From contig NZ_BMQV01000041.1 in the NCBI RefSeq assembly GCF_014648295.1, positions 1 through 48,579 of the forward strand: a stretch of DNA of 48,579 nt, in the 5' to 3' direction. A program made the position numbers and the translations under genes. The notes beneath the pieces are model-generated. The model did not search any database. It saw only the letters and a list, made by a program, of their open reading frames with translations, and was not told where the DNA came from. The DNA comes from Shewanella saliphila (GTDB taxonomy: Bacteria; Pseudomonadota; Gammaproteobacteria; Enterobacterales; Shewanellaceae). Positions 9,155-17,377 of the stretch are shown here, one piece after another. Numbering within the stretch: the first letter of the stretch is position 1; the number at the start of each line of letters is the position of its first letter.

Positions 9155-10564
9155 ATGAGCACTTTTAAAAATCAGCGAACTAAAGTCAGTGCTGCTGCAC
9201 TTGCTTTGTCTATGCTGATTGCACCAACAGCATCAAGCCAATCGCTTGAACAAGCTGTGGCGCATACTCTAGACACAAATCCAGATTTACGTATTGCTTT
9301 TAACCAATTTAAAGCACGCGAAGAACAGGTAAACCAAGCATCTGCAGGCTACTTGCCTACGGTTGATGTATCTGCCGGCTACGGCTGGGAGCAAACCGAC
9401 AGCCCTTCAACACGCCGCAAGGCGGGCCAAGGCGATGTTGATGACGATGGCGTTATTGACTTAAACCGTGGCGAAGCAGGCTTTAGCATTAAGCAAATGT
9501 TATTTGATGGCTTTTATACTAGCAGCGAAGTTGACCGTTATTCATATGAAGCCAGTGCTGATCAATGGGCATTGTTTGCCGCAGCTGAAGACATGGCATT
9601 AACGGTTACTGAGGTATATCTTGACTACATACGCACTCAACAAGTGCTAACGCTGTCAGAAAAAAACCTAGAAAGTCATCAAGACATTTACGATCAAATC
9701 AAACAACGTACTGATTCTGGTTTAGGCTCAGTGGCAGACTTATCACAAATCACTGGTCGTTTAGCCCGCGCACACGCAAATGTCATTTCAGCAAAAAATA
9801 ATTTACAAGATGCCAAGGCAGCGTTTGTACGTATTGTTGAATCTGAACCAGAAAATTTAGTATTACCTGTACCAGATGCAGATATGCTACCTGCAGACTT
9901 AAACAAAGGTTTGATGAAAGCTAAAAACGATCATCCTATCCTTAAATCTGCTGAAGGTGACATCAATGCCGCTAAATATGAACGAAATTCAGCTCAGGCA
10001 AATTATTTTCCACAGCTCAGTTTAGAACTAGATGGCAACTGGAATAATGATGTTGATGGCGAAGATGGTTACAGCTCACTTAGCAGCCAAAACGTCAATG
10101 GTCACAGTAACGACTTAGTCGCCATGGTTCGGGTTAAATACAACTTGTTCTCTGGCGGTAAAGATATCGCTCGCGATAGAGAAACGGCCTATAGAATCAA
10201 CGAAGCGAAAGAAATTCAACAACGCGCATATCGCCAAGTTGTTGAAGGAATGTCGCTGGCTTGGAATGCCTACGAAATGCTTGCGCCACAAAAGCAATTT
10301 ATTCGTGAGCACGTCATTGCAGCGAAAGAAACCCAGATTGCATATATACAACAATTTAATCTAGGTCAGCGTACATTGCTTGATTTACTCAATACTGAAA
10401 ACGAGTTATTTGAAGCACGTAAAGATTATTTACAAACTGAATATGATGAAATTGCCGCTCGTTATCGAGTATTAAATGCAGCAGGTAGCTTATTAGATTC
10501 TCTAAGAGTCACCCGCCCAGAAGAATGGCGCGGCGAGTATGCCTATGATGGAGGCGTTAAATAA
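9155..10564 (+). CDS. aggA: TolC-family outer-membrane channel of the adhesin exporter (AggA/LapE-like)
   Basis: Outer-membrane exit duct for the RTX adhesin. The 469 residues begin with a signal peptide (basic N-region, hydrophobic stretch, ending near ASS-QS at about residue 28), followed by the two TolC-type repeats: SLEQAVAHTLDTNPDLR at the start, and the paired helix regions containing NLESHQDIYDQIKQR and the LGQRTLLDLLNTENELFEAR signature near the C-terminus. A strong ribosome-binding site (AGGAGG at 9141-9146) sits 8 nt before the ATG. In S. oneidensis the syntenic gene is aggA, first noted for autoaggregation. It ends at TAATG, sharing one base with the next gene. Confidence 0.92.
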   Translation: MSTFKNQRTKVSAAALALSMLIAPTASSQSLEQAVAHTLDTNPDLRIAFNQFKAREEQVNQASAGYLPTVDVSAGYGWEQTDSPSTRRKAGQGDVDDDGVIDLNRGEAGFSIKQMLFDGFYTSSEVDRYSYEASADQWALFAAAEDMALTVTEVYLDYIRTQQVLTLSEKNLESHQDIYDQIKQRTDSGLGSVADLSQITGRLARAHANVISAKNNLQDAKAAFVRIVESEPENLVLPVPDADMLPADLNKGLMKAKNDHPILKSAEGDINAAKYERNSAQANYFPQLSLELDGNWNNDVDGEDGYSSLSSQNVNGHSNDLVAMVRVKYNLFSGGKDIARDRETAYRINEAKEIQQRAYRQVVEGMSLAWNAYEMLAPQKQFIREHVIAAKETQIAYIQQFNLGQRTLLDLLNTENELFEARKDYLQTEYDEIAARYRVLNAAGSLLDSLRVTRPEEWRGEYAYDGGVK

Positions 10565-11169
10565 TGAAATATTTAGTGATCCTAGTGGCGATGTTCACCA
10601 CAACAGCATGCTCAATGAATGACATCGTTGAGCTCGACAAGCCAACAAAACAAAACTTTGACCTTACCGACATGGATAGCGATGGTGTTATCACCGCTCG
10701 TGAACGCTGTGCCGGTACCATCCTAGGTGCAAGCATAGACAACTATGGTTGTGGCAAAGTGATTGATATTAACCACAGTGAAGAACTCAATATTTTATTT
10801 GCTAATAATTCTGATGTTATCGAACCTCAGTATTATGACGAAGTAGAAAAAATTGCCAAGCTGATGAAAAAGTACCCAAATACTAACGTGGTTATTGAAG
10901 GTCACTGCAGTGTTAGAGGCAGTTATGAGCTCAACTTAGCACTCTCTCAAAAACGTGCTAAAGCGGTCACAAAGCTGTTAGAAACCAGTTTTGATATCGA
11001 TGCTAACCGAATGTCTGCTGTAGGTTACAGTTTTGATAGACCTATCGATACTAGTGGCACACCAGAAGCTGAAGAACGTAATCGCCGCGTAATTGCATCT
11101 GTAACAGGTGAAAATACAATGTCAGAGATGAAGTGGAATATCTATACTGTTGACGATTTGGAAGAATAA
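10564..11169 (+). CDS. OmpA-family lipoprotein of the adhesin operon
   Basis: A 201-residue outer-membrane lipoprotein. Its N-terminus has a short signal and a lipobox ending at Cys16 (TTTAC); Ser at +2 predicts sorting to the outer membrane. Residues about 36-52 (DMDSDGVITARERC) form an EF-hand/thrombospondin type 3-like Ca-binding loop. The C-terminal half is an OmpA-like peptidoglycan-binding domain, with the VVIEGHCSVRGSYELNLALS block and the later EERNRRV element. It probably ties the secretion or adhesin apparatus to peptidoglycan; that role is inferred from operon position and domain. The syntenic gene lies at the same place in the S. oneidensis bpf cluster. Its ATG overlaps the aggA stop by 1 nt. 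Confidence 0.88.
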   Translation: MKYLVILVAMFTTTACSMNDIVELDKPTKQNFDLTDMDSDGVITARERCAGTILGASIDNYGCGKVIDINHSEELNILFANNSDVIEPQYYDEVEKIAKLMKKYPNTNVVIEGHCSVRGSYELNLALSQKRAKAVTKLLETSFDIDANRMSAVGYSFDRPIDTSGTPEAEERNRRVIASVTGENTMSEMKWNIYTVDDLEE

Positions 11170-11191
11170 TCGTTAACGAGGATATGAGTCA

Positions 11192-11905
11192 TTGAGTCGT
11201 AAAGACGCACATGCCATCGCGACATTTTCTAAAAGGGTCTGCCACAGTATTATTGTGACATCGGCCCTTTTAGTTTCGTTGCTATTTGCAGCACCGACTC
11301 AAGAGCTAAATCAACAACATATAGTGTCAGCATTAACCAAACGCTACGGCGATAGAGCAGCGCTACGTGCAAATGCTTGGTTTAAAATACTCAATGATTC
11401 TCAACAATTGAGCGATATCGATAAATTAGAGAAAGTGAATCATTTCTTTAATCTTTTTAGATTTGTTGATGACAGTATTCTTTGGGGGGACTCAAATTAT
11501 TGGGCATCACCAATGGAATTTATTGGAGTGAACGGCGGTGATTGCGAAGACTTTTCAATCGCAAAATACTTCACGCTACTGCAGCTGGGTGTCGCAGAAG
11601 ATAAACTGCGGATCACCATGGTAAAAGCCACAACGCTCAATCAATACCACATGGTATTAGCATACTACGAACAACCAAACTCAATACCTTTGGTACTCGA
11701 TAATTTAGATAAAGCCATAAAACCAGCAACACAAAGAAGAGACCTTCTACCGGTATACAGTTTTAATGGTAAACAATTATGGTTAAACAAAGAAAAAGGT
11801 CGGGGTGTCTTAGCAGGTTCATCTTCACGCCTTGAGAAATGGACAGACCTTAAACTTAGATTAGGTGTAGATCGTTTACGCTTACCCAAACTCAACATGG
11901 AGTAG
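11192..11905 (+). CDS. bpfG: LapG/BpfG-type periplasmic cysteine protease
   Basis: Periplasmic calcium-dependent transglutaminase-like protease that in the known system cuts the adhesin N-terminal region and releases it from the cell. The 237 residues have an N-terminal hydrophobic export segment (about 17-32). The catalytic triad is visible as C118 (GGDCEDF), H153 (NQYHMV) and D170 (LVLDNL). The spacings of 35 and 17 residues equal those of characterised LapG proteins. D117, E119 and D120 around the Cys match the known calcium site. TTG is the only sensible start: no in-frame ATG exists before the export segment, and GAGGA at 11178-11182 is well placed. A four-codon ORF (ATG 11184 to TGA 11195) overlaps this start out of frame. 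Confidence 0.92.
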   Translation: MSRKDAHAIATFSKRVCHSIIVTSALLVSLLFAAPTQELNQQHIVSALTKRYGDRAALRANAWFKILNDSQQLSDIDKLEKVNHFFNLFRFVDDSILWGDSNYWASPMEFIGVNGGDCEDFSIAKYFTLLQLGVAEDKLRITMVKATTLNQYHMVLAYYEQPNSIPLVLDNLDKAIKPATQRRDLLPVYSFNGKQLWLNKEKGRGVLAGSSSRLEKWTDLKLRLGVDRLRLPKLNME

Positions 11906-11912
11906 TGACAAC

Positions 11913-13835
11913 ATGACCCTGTTCAGGCAGATCTATGCGTTACTTTTTGCGCTTTTCTTATTAACCATAGCAAGCGTGGCCTACGTACAATTTTCAGAAA
12001 CCCAAGGTTTTCTGACCAAACAAATGGAATCTGATCTTAATAATGCCAGTAACTCATTAGGATTAATGCTCACGCCGGTTCTTGAAGCGGGTGACACTGC
12101 TGGCGCAGAAACCCTAGTTAATGTCATTTTTGAAGGTGGATACTACCAACAAATTAAGCTGACTTGGCTTGTAGACGGTAAACAACAAGTTTGGAATAAC
12201 GCAATTAGAGTCAATAAAGTACCGCAATGGTTTATTGATCTTAATCTATTTACAAGTATCAATAAACAAACCACGATTACCTCAGGTTGGTTACAACTAG
12301 CCACCTTAGAGATCACCGCCCACCCAGGCTTTGGTTATCAAGAATTGTGGCGCATTATCAGCGATATTACTATTTTATTTTCTATCCTATTTTTAATCGC
12401 TATCGCGTTTGCCCGAATAGGCTTGAGCTGGATATTAAAGCCACTCAATACCCTTTCAGTGCACGCAAAACAAATCGCCGAGCGTCAATTTGGCCCAGAT
12501 ATGCCTGCCCCTAAAACCAAAGAGCTAAAAGAGTTGGTCGACGCATTCAACAGTATGTCAGCCCAATTAAAGCAAGTATTTAGCTCGCTCGACGAAGAAG
12601 TATCTGCCTTACGCAAAAAAAATCTAGTCGATCAAGTTTCAGGTCTACCCAACAGACAATATATCGTCAGCCGAATTAATGGGTGGTTAAGCGAACCCAG
12701 CACAGGGGCATTATATTTAGTCAAAATGGATTGGTTAGAAGACGTGCACAGCAAGTATGGCTTCCAGGTGCGTGACGAAACCATTCGCATTCTGTCGGAA
12801 AAACTACAACAACATCAAGATGAAATAGCCCATTCGGTTATCGCGCGTATTGCAGCATACGAATTTGCATTTTTAGTCGAAGACTGCGAACACGATCAAT
12901 TAACTAAATACCTCCAAAGCCTCATCCGCACCGTCAATAAAGAAATATCAAAAGCAGGAAGCAAACCTAACGAGCAATTTAATATCGGTGTTGCTGAACG
13001 CTTAGGTCAAATGACAGTGTCTGACATGATGGCTCAGGCAGATAATGCGCTACAGCAGTCAATTAAAGAAGCTAAAGTATTTCACTGGTTTGAAAATACT
13101 CAGAAGCAACTTTTCACTCGAGAAGAGTGGCGCAATAATTTAGGTAATGCCATTAAACATAAGAAATTCCAATTCCGTTGGCAGCCAATTCAGCTAAGTG
13201 CTAAAAATGAAGTCTGCCAACGTGAGCTTTACTGCCAGTTAAAGATTGAAGATACCACCCTACATGCGGGGCAATTTATGCCTTACGTGGAGCTGTTATC
13301 ACTGGGAACCCTTCTCGACAGATGCCTTATCGAAACGGTTAACCAGCACAAATTACTCGAACGCAACTATGAGCGAGTCGCAATAAACTTAACCAATCAA
13401 AGTATCAGTGATACTGAGTTCCATGTTTGGCTTAAACAATTTTTACGTGCAAACAAATACCCAGACCGTATTTGTTTCGAAATACCAGAAGCCAGTGTAT
13501 ACAGTGATTTAGAAGCCTGTGAGAGCTTGTGTAAAGTGATCCGCGATTGTGGTGCACACTTTGGTATAGACCATTTTGGTCGTCAATTTGGCTCTATGGC
13601 TTATTTACAAAGCTTAAGACCACACTATGTCAAACTAGATCAATCTTTTGCTTATATTGAAGACAATCAACATAACAGCGAGTTGTGCCGAGCCTTAGTG
13701 AACGTAGCTAAAGGCTTAGACATCCAGGTCATTGTGACGGGTATTCAAGAGAAGCAACAGCTAAGCCGCTTTACTGAACTCAGAGTCGATGCCTACCAGG
13801 GCTTTATCTCACCGCCAGTTAATGTAAAGTTATAA
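11913..13835 (+). CDS. bpfD: LapD/BpfD-type inner-membrane c-di-GMP receptor
   Basis: Signals c-di-GMP level across the inner membrane to the LapG-type protease. The 640 residues comprise TM1 (about 5-27), a periplasmic output domain, TM2 (about 147-172), HAMP (about 173-225), a GGDEF-like domain (about 245-400) and an EAL-like domain (about 410-640). The GGDEF signature is replaced by AAYEF and the EAL motif by ELY (CQRELYCQLK), so neither cyclase nor phosphodiesterase activity is expected. Trp126 in SGWLQ fits the conserved Trp that contacts LapG in the Pseudomonas protein. It starts 7 nt after bpfG with GGAG upstream, and is the last gene of the operon. Confidence 0.92.
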   Translation: MTLFRQIYALLFALFLLTIASVAYVQFSETQGFLTKQMESDLNNASNSLGLMLTPVLEAGDTAGAETLVNVIFEGGYYQQIKLTWLVDGKQQVWNNAIRVNKVPQWFIDLNLFTSINKQTTITSGWLQLATLEITAHPGFGYQELWRIISDITILFSILFLIAIAFARIGLSWILKPLNTLSVHAKQIAERQFGPDMPAPKTKELKELVDAFNSMSAQLKQVFSSLDEEVSALRKKNLVDQVSGLPNRQYIVSRINGWLSEPSTGALYLVKMDWLEDVHSKYGFQVRDETIRILSEKLQQHQDEIAHSVIARIAAYEFAFLVEDCEHDQLTKYLQSLIRTVNKEISKAGSKPNEQFNIGVAERLGQMTVSDMMAQADNALQQSIKEAKVFHWFENTQKQLFTREEWRNNLGNAIKHKKFQFRWQPIQLSAKNEVCQRELYCQLKIEDTTLHAGQFMPYVELLSLGTLLDRCLIETVNQHKLLERNYERVAINLTNQSISDTEFHVWLKQFLRANKYPDRICFEIPEASVYSDLEACESLCKVIRDCGAHFGIDHFGRQFGSMAYLQSLRPHYVKLDQSFAYIEDNQHNSELCRALVNVAKGLDIQVIVTGIQEKQQLSRFTELRVDAYQGFISPPVNVKL

Positions 13836-13860
13836 CGACTTAGCGACATACCCAAGATGC

Positions 13861-13886
13861 AAACCACTCTACGGAGTGGTTTTTTA
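13861..13886 (+). terminator. Rho-independent terminator of the adhesin operon
   Basis: AACCACTC at 13862-13869 pairs with GAGTGGTT at 13874-13881 across a TACG loop, followed by a run of T. It lies 26 nt after the bpfD stop. Confidence 0.85.
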
Positions 13887-14017
13887 TTGGGTCACAATAC
13901 TCTTATGGCTTGAGGGCTTACAAACCTAGCAGACTAATCAGGGATAGGTATAAGGGAAGCGTAACTTATTTCAGTACTAGGACATTAATAGGACATAAAA
14001 TCCCAAAAAGTGAAAAC

Positions 14018-14047
14018 AAAAAAGCCACTCATTTGAGTGGCTTTTTT
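14018..14047 (-). terminator. Terminator of the tRNA cluster (bidirectional shape)
   Basis: GCCACTC at 14024-14030 and GAGTGGC at 14035-14041 form a 7-bp stem with loop ATTT. It is flanked by A-rich and T-rich runs on opposite sides, so it can work on both strands. It lies directly downstream of the last minus-strand tRNA. Confidence 0.85.
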
Positions 14048-14054
14048 GTTAAAT

Positions 14055-14131
14055 TGGTCGGTGATAGAGGATTCGAACCTCTGACCCTCTCGTCCCAAAC
14101 GAGATGCGCTACCGGGCTGCGCTAATCACCG
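14055..14131 (-). tRNA. tRNA-Pro (TGG), copy 2
   Basis: On the minus strand the sequence folds as a 77-nt tRNA with acceptor CGGTGAT/ATCACCG, anticodon loop TTTGGGA (anticodon TGG), T-loop GGTTCGAATCC and encoded CCA. It is identical to the copy at 14190-14266. Confidence 0.97.
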
Positions 14132-14189
14132 AAATTTATTTCAAACTTTTACTAGAAACCAGTTAACATACTTAACTCATTTCAAAATG

Positions 14190-14266
14190 TGGTCGGTGAT
14201 AGAGGATTCGAACCTCTGACCCTCTCGTCCCAAACGAGATGCGCTACCGGGCTGCGCTAATCACCG
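14190..14266 (-). tRNA. tRNA-Pro (TGG), copy 1
   Basis: A 77-nt tRNA on the minus strand, base-for-base the same as the copy at 14055-14131. The anticodon is TGG and CCA is encoded. The 58-nt spacer between the two copies shows little structure, suggesting duplication of the tRNA unit. Confidence 0.97.
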
Positions 14267-14287
14267 AAAATAAAACATTGAATTGAA

Positions 14288-14363
14288 TGGGGTGACTGAT
14301 GGGGCTCGAACCCACGACAACCGGAATCACAATCCGGGACTCTACCAACTGAGCTACAATCAC
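14288..14363 (-). tRNA. tRNA-His (GTG)
   Basis: Minus-strand tRNA with anticodon loop TTGTGAT (GTG). The acceptor GTGATTG pairs with CAGTCAC with one G-U pair; C73 and CCA are encoded. The base at 14364 supplies the G-1 expected for tRNA-His. Confidence 0.96.
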
Positions 14364-14414
14364 CACTGACTTTCAATTCTACTAACCAATACAACAGAAC
14401 CACTACTTACCGAA

Positions 14415-14491
14415 TGGTGCGCCCAGAAGGATTCGAACCTTCGGCCTTACCCTCCGGAGGGGTACGCTCTATCCAGCTGAGCTATGGGCGC
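14415..14491 (-). tRNA. tRNA-Arg (CCG)
   Basis: Minus-strand 77-nt tRNA with acceptor GCGCCCA/TGGGCGC, anticodon stem TACCC/GGGTA with loop CTCCGGA (anticodon CCG), and encoded CCA. It is the first gene of the tRNA transcript. Confidence 0.96.
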
Positions 14492-14512
14492 TCGCCTTGG
14501 TTAGCGACGCAT

Positions 14513-14541
14513 ATAGTAGGGATAAAACGGCCTCGCGTCTA
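14513..14541 (-). promoter_or_regulatory. Sigma70-type promoter of the tRNA cluster
   Basis: On the minus strand, TAGACG (-35) and TACTAT (-10) are separated by exactly 17 nt and followed by a GC-rich discriminator (GCGTCGC). This is usual for stringently controlled stable-RNA promoters. The tRNA-Arg gene begins 21 nt downstream of the -10 box. Confidence 0.55.
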
Positions 14542-14733
14542 GCCCTGATTTGCTTTTTTTAACTGACTGATTAAGTTTTGAGTCATTTTAGAAAATAAAA
14601 TGTGCAACCCAGTCAATTATTAACTTTATACTTACATTTATTTCGCTTGGATCACATTTATATTTATGGTAATTATAATGGTTGTTCAAAAAATATTTAT
14701 CGCATAATTAATAGGATAGCCACGGTTGGAGAT

Positions 14734-17358
14734 ATGAATAAGGAAAATAGCCACTCAAAACCATCTCCAAGAGTCGAGCACTTACAAAAAAGAGTGACTC
14801 GCTTAAAACGTTTGGCTAAAAAATACAAACGTTCTGAAACTATTCAAAATGCGCTACTGGGTATTTCAAATATTGCCACCCAAGTAACATCGCTTGAAGA
14901 CTTTTATCAACGGGTGCACCTACATCTTCAACAACTTATCCCTGCTGAAAACTTCTTTATCGCCGCAAAAGATCTTAAAACTGGCTTAACCAGCCTGCCT
15001 TTTTTCGCTGATTTGCAAGACTCCCACCCCACTGATTTGTACCCTGACCAGGAGATTTCTTCATTACTCAATAGTGGTTTAACCGGATACGTATTAAGAA
15101 ACGGCGAACCATTACTCTGCGATGACAAAAAGTTTAACGAACTCATCGCCAGCGGCGATATTAAAAGTTTGGGGTCTCCTAGTCATCAATGGCTCGGTGT
15201 GCCGATTAAGAATCAAGATATGGTCAGTGGCGTATTAGTGGTTCAAAGTTATAACGAAGCCAATACATACGGTGAGTTAGAACTCGAACTAATGGGCTTT
15301 ATTTGCCACCATATCTCTGGCGTAATGGAACGACTAGAACATCATGAGCAATTAGAACTAGCGATTACTGAGCGAACCAAAGAGCTTAGCCAGGCTTATG
15401 ACAAAGTCAAAATTGAAGTTCAAGAGCGAGTTAAAGCAGAAAAACTACAAAAAACCTTATTCGAAATTGCCGATTTATCAGCATCCAATGTGTTACAGCA
15501 AGACTTCTATCTGCGTATTCACACGATTCTCAGTCAGTTAATCCCAGCGCATAATTGTTTTATCTCATTGATAGACGATCACAATATGTTGTCATTTCCA
15601 TTTTATGTATCGCAAATGACGACCCAATATCCATCGTCACGCCCAATGCAAGATGGCTTAACCGAGTACATATTACAGCATAAGCAGCCTCGGTTATTGT
15701 CTGCAAAAGACATTGCCCAAATGGTGGCCAATGGTGAAATCTACTCAAAGTCGCCAGAGTTAAATAAAACTGAACGTATGCATCAATGGATTGGCATACC
15801 GTTAATTATTAATGGCGATGTGGCAGGTGCATTAACCATTTACAGCCTTGATGATGAGCACATATATCAATCAAAAGATTTGGAACTCCTGACTTTTGTT
15901 TCACAACATATTGCCAATGCCATCGAACGCAAACAGGCTGTTGAATCATTAAAAAGCAGTCACGAGCTATTGGAAGATAAAGTCGTCGAACGGACTCGAG
16001 CATTAGCCGAGCTCAACAACAACTTACAGCAAGAAATTAACCAGCGCCGAAAAATTGAAGACCAGCTAGTACATGATGCGAAGCACGATGGGCTCACAGG
16101 TTTACCCAACCGCAGTTTTTTAATGGAGCGCCTATCACAAGCTCTTAAACATTTACGCCGCCATGGTTTAGATCAGTTTGCCCTATTATTTATCGATTTA
16201 GACCGTTTTAAGCTTATTAACGACTCTTTTGGGCATTTAGAAGGCGATCGCTTTTTAATAGAAACGGCTCAACGGATTAAATCGTGTATACGCGACAATG
16301 ACACCCTAGCAAGAATGGGCGGTGATGAGTTTGTGATATTACTCGACTCAATTAGCGCAACAGATGATGCTATTGAAGTCTGCGAACGCATCTTACAAGC
16401 GTTATCTATGCCTTATGAACTGGGTAAACAAGAGTTTATCGCCGGTGCCAGTATTGGTGTCGCGTTTAGTGGTCGTACTAAGTTAGTCACTAGCGAGTCT
16501 TTGTTGCGTGATGCTGATGCTGCCATGTACCAGGCTAAGGCAAATGGTAAAGGTTGTTATGTGATATTTGACGACAAACTCAGTACCCAGTCTAAGCAGC
16601 AGCATGAATTAGAAGCAGACTTTAAGCAGGCACTAGATAAACAAAAATTTGATATTCACTACGTTGAAGTGGTTGATTTTACCAGCGGTGAAATTATCGC
16701 TATTGAGCCTCACATTGAATGGCACCATGCTGAGCACGGACTCATCGAACACCCTAAGCTCAAGCATCTCGCGATGCAATATCAACTGACACTTAATTTA
16801 GACGGATATATATTTGCTCACATAAGCAAACAGTATCAACAGCTCAAGCAACAATATCACCAAGATGTTATTTTGCATTTGTCGATTAGCAGTCAACACA
16901 TCAAAAATAAGTTTGTATTGCGTAACTTAAAAAACTCAATCAAAGCCAGCAATATTGAACCTAATAAGCTAATGCTGTTCTTCAACGAGAAAGCCCTAGT
17001 GCAAGACACTGAAAACCACATCAATGGTTTCGACATTATTAGTCAATTAGGGGTTCAGATTGGTATTGATGGCTACGGTACAGGTTACAGTTCATTAAGT
17101 TGCTTAAGCTTTTTGCCCATATCAGCATTAAAGTTGGATAACGGCATCAGTAAACACTTGCTCAATGATAAGCAACTACAACTGGTTAAAGCCTATCAAC
17201 TTACTGCAGAAGCCCTTCACTTTGACATGTATGCCACCACGGTTGATACACAACAACAAGTGCGGCAGTTTCTAGAACTCGGCTACATTCGTGGTCAAGG
17301 GCGAGCAATCAGCAAGTTATTCAACGAAAAAAAAAAGCCAACTAAGTCCTGCGCATAA
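14734..17358 (+). CDS. GAF-GAF-GGDEF protein with degenerate EAL domain (probable diguanylate cyclase)
   Basis: Probable cytoplasmic c-di-GMP-synthesising protein of 874 residues. Two GAF-like sensor modules (about 30-210 and 240-410) are separated by coiled coil, and another coiled coil leads into a GGDEF domain. The signature GGDEF is intact at residues 529-533. An RxxD inhibitory site (RDND) lies five residues before it, so product feedback is expected. The C-terminal EAL-like domain has IEP where EAL should be and IDGYGTG for DDFGTG, so it probably does not cleave c-di-GMP. The start at 14734 is chosen for TTGGAG just upstream and the hydrophilic N-terminus; an upstream in-frame extension to 14602 has no such support. 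It lies close to the Lap operon but is separated by terminators and tRNAs. Confidence 0.85.
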   Translation: MNKENSHSKPSPRVEHLQKRVTRLKRLAKKYKRSETIQNALLGISNIATQVTSLEDFYQRVHLHLQQLIPAENFFIAAKDLKTGLTSLPFFADLQDSHPTDLYPDQEISSLLNSGLTGYVLRNGEPLLCDDKKFNELIASGDIKSLGSPSHQWLGVPIKNQDMVSGVLVVQSYNEANTYGELELELMGFICHHISGVMERLEHHEQLELAITERTKELSQAYDKVKIEVQERVKAEKLQKTLFEIADLSASNVLQQDFYLRIHTILSQLIPAHNCFISLIDDHNMLSFPFYVSQMTTQYPSSRPMQDGLTEYILQHKQPRLLSAKDIAQMVANGEIYSKSPELNKTERMHQWIGIPLIINGDVAGALTIYSLDDEHIYQSKDLELLTFVSQHIANAIERKQAVESLKSSHELLEDKVVERTRALAELNNNLQQEINQRRKIEDQLVHDAKHDGLTGLPNRSFLMERLSQALKHLRRHGLDQFALLFIDLDRFKLINDSFGHLEGDRFLIETAQRIKSCIRDNDTLARMGGDEFVILLDSISATDDAIEVCERILQALSMPYELGKQEFIAGASIGVAFSGRTKLVTSESLLRDADAAMYQAKANGKGCYVIFDDKLSTQSKQQHELEADFKQALDKQKFDIHYVEVVDFTSGEIIAIEPHIEWHHAEHGLIEHPKLKHLAMQYQLTLNLDGYIFAHISKQYQQLKQQYHQDVILHLSISSQHIKNKFVLRNLKNSIKASNIEPNKLMLFFNEKALVQDTENHINGFDIISQLGVQIGIDGYGTGYSSLSCLSFLPISALKLDNGISKHLLNDKQLQLVKAYQLTAEALHFDMYATTVDTQQQVRQFLELGYIRGQGRAISKLFNEKKKPTKSCA

Positions 17359-17377
17359 AACGTAATAGCTTAAGCGC

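Noticed and set aside
13910..14125. Possible 71-residue ORF on the + strand
   Set aside because: Its C-terminus (VGDRGFEPLTLSSQTRCATGLR) is the reverse-strand reading of tRNA-Pro; no ribosome-binding site and no family.
14602..14733. Longer start for the GAF-GGDEF gene
   Set aside because: The upstream in-frame extension has no ribosome-binding site and looks like leader; ATG 14734 has TTGGAG before it.
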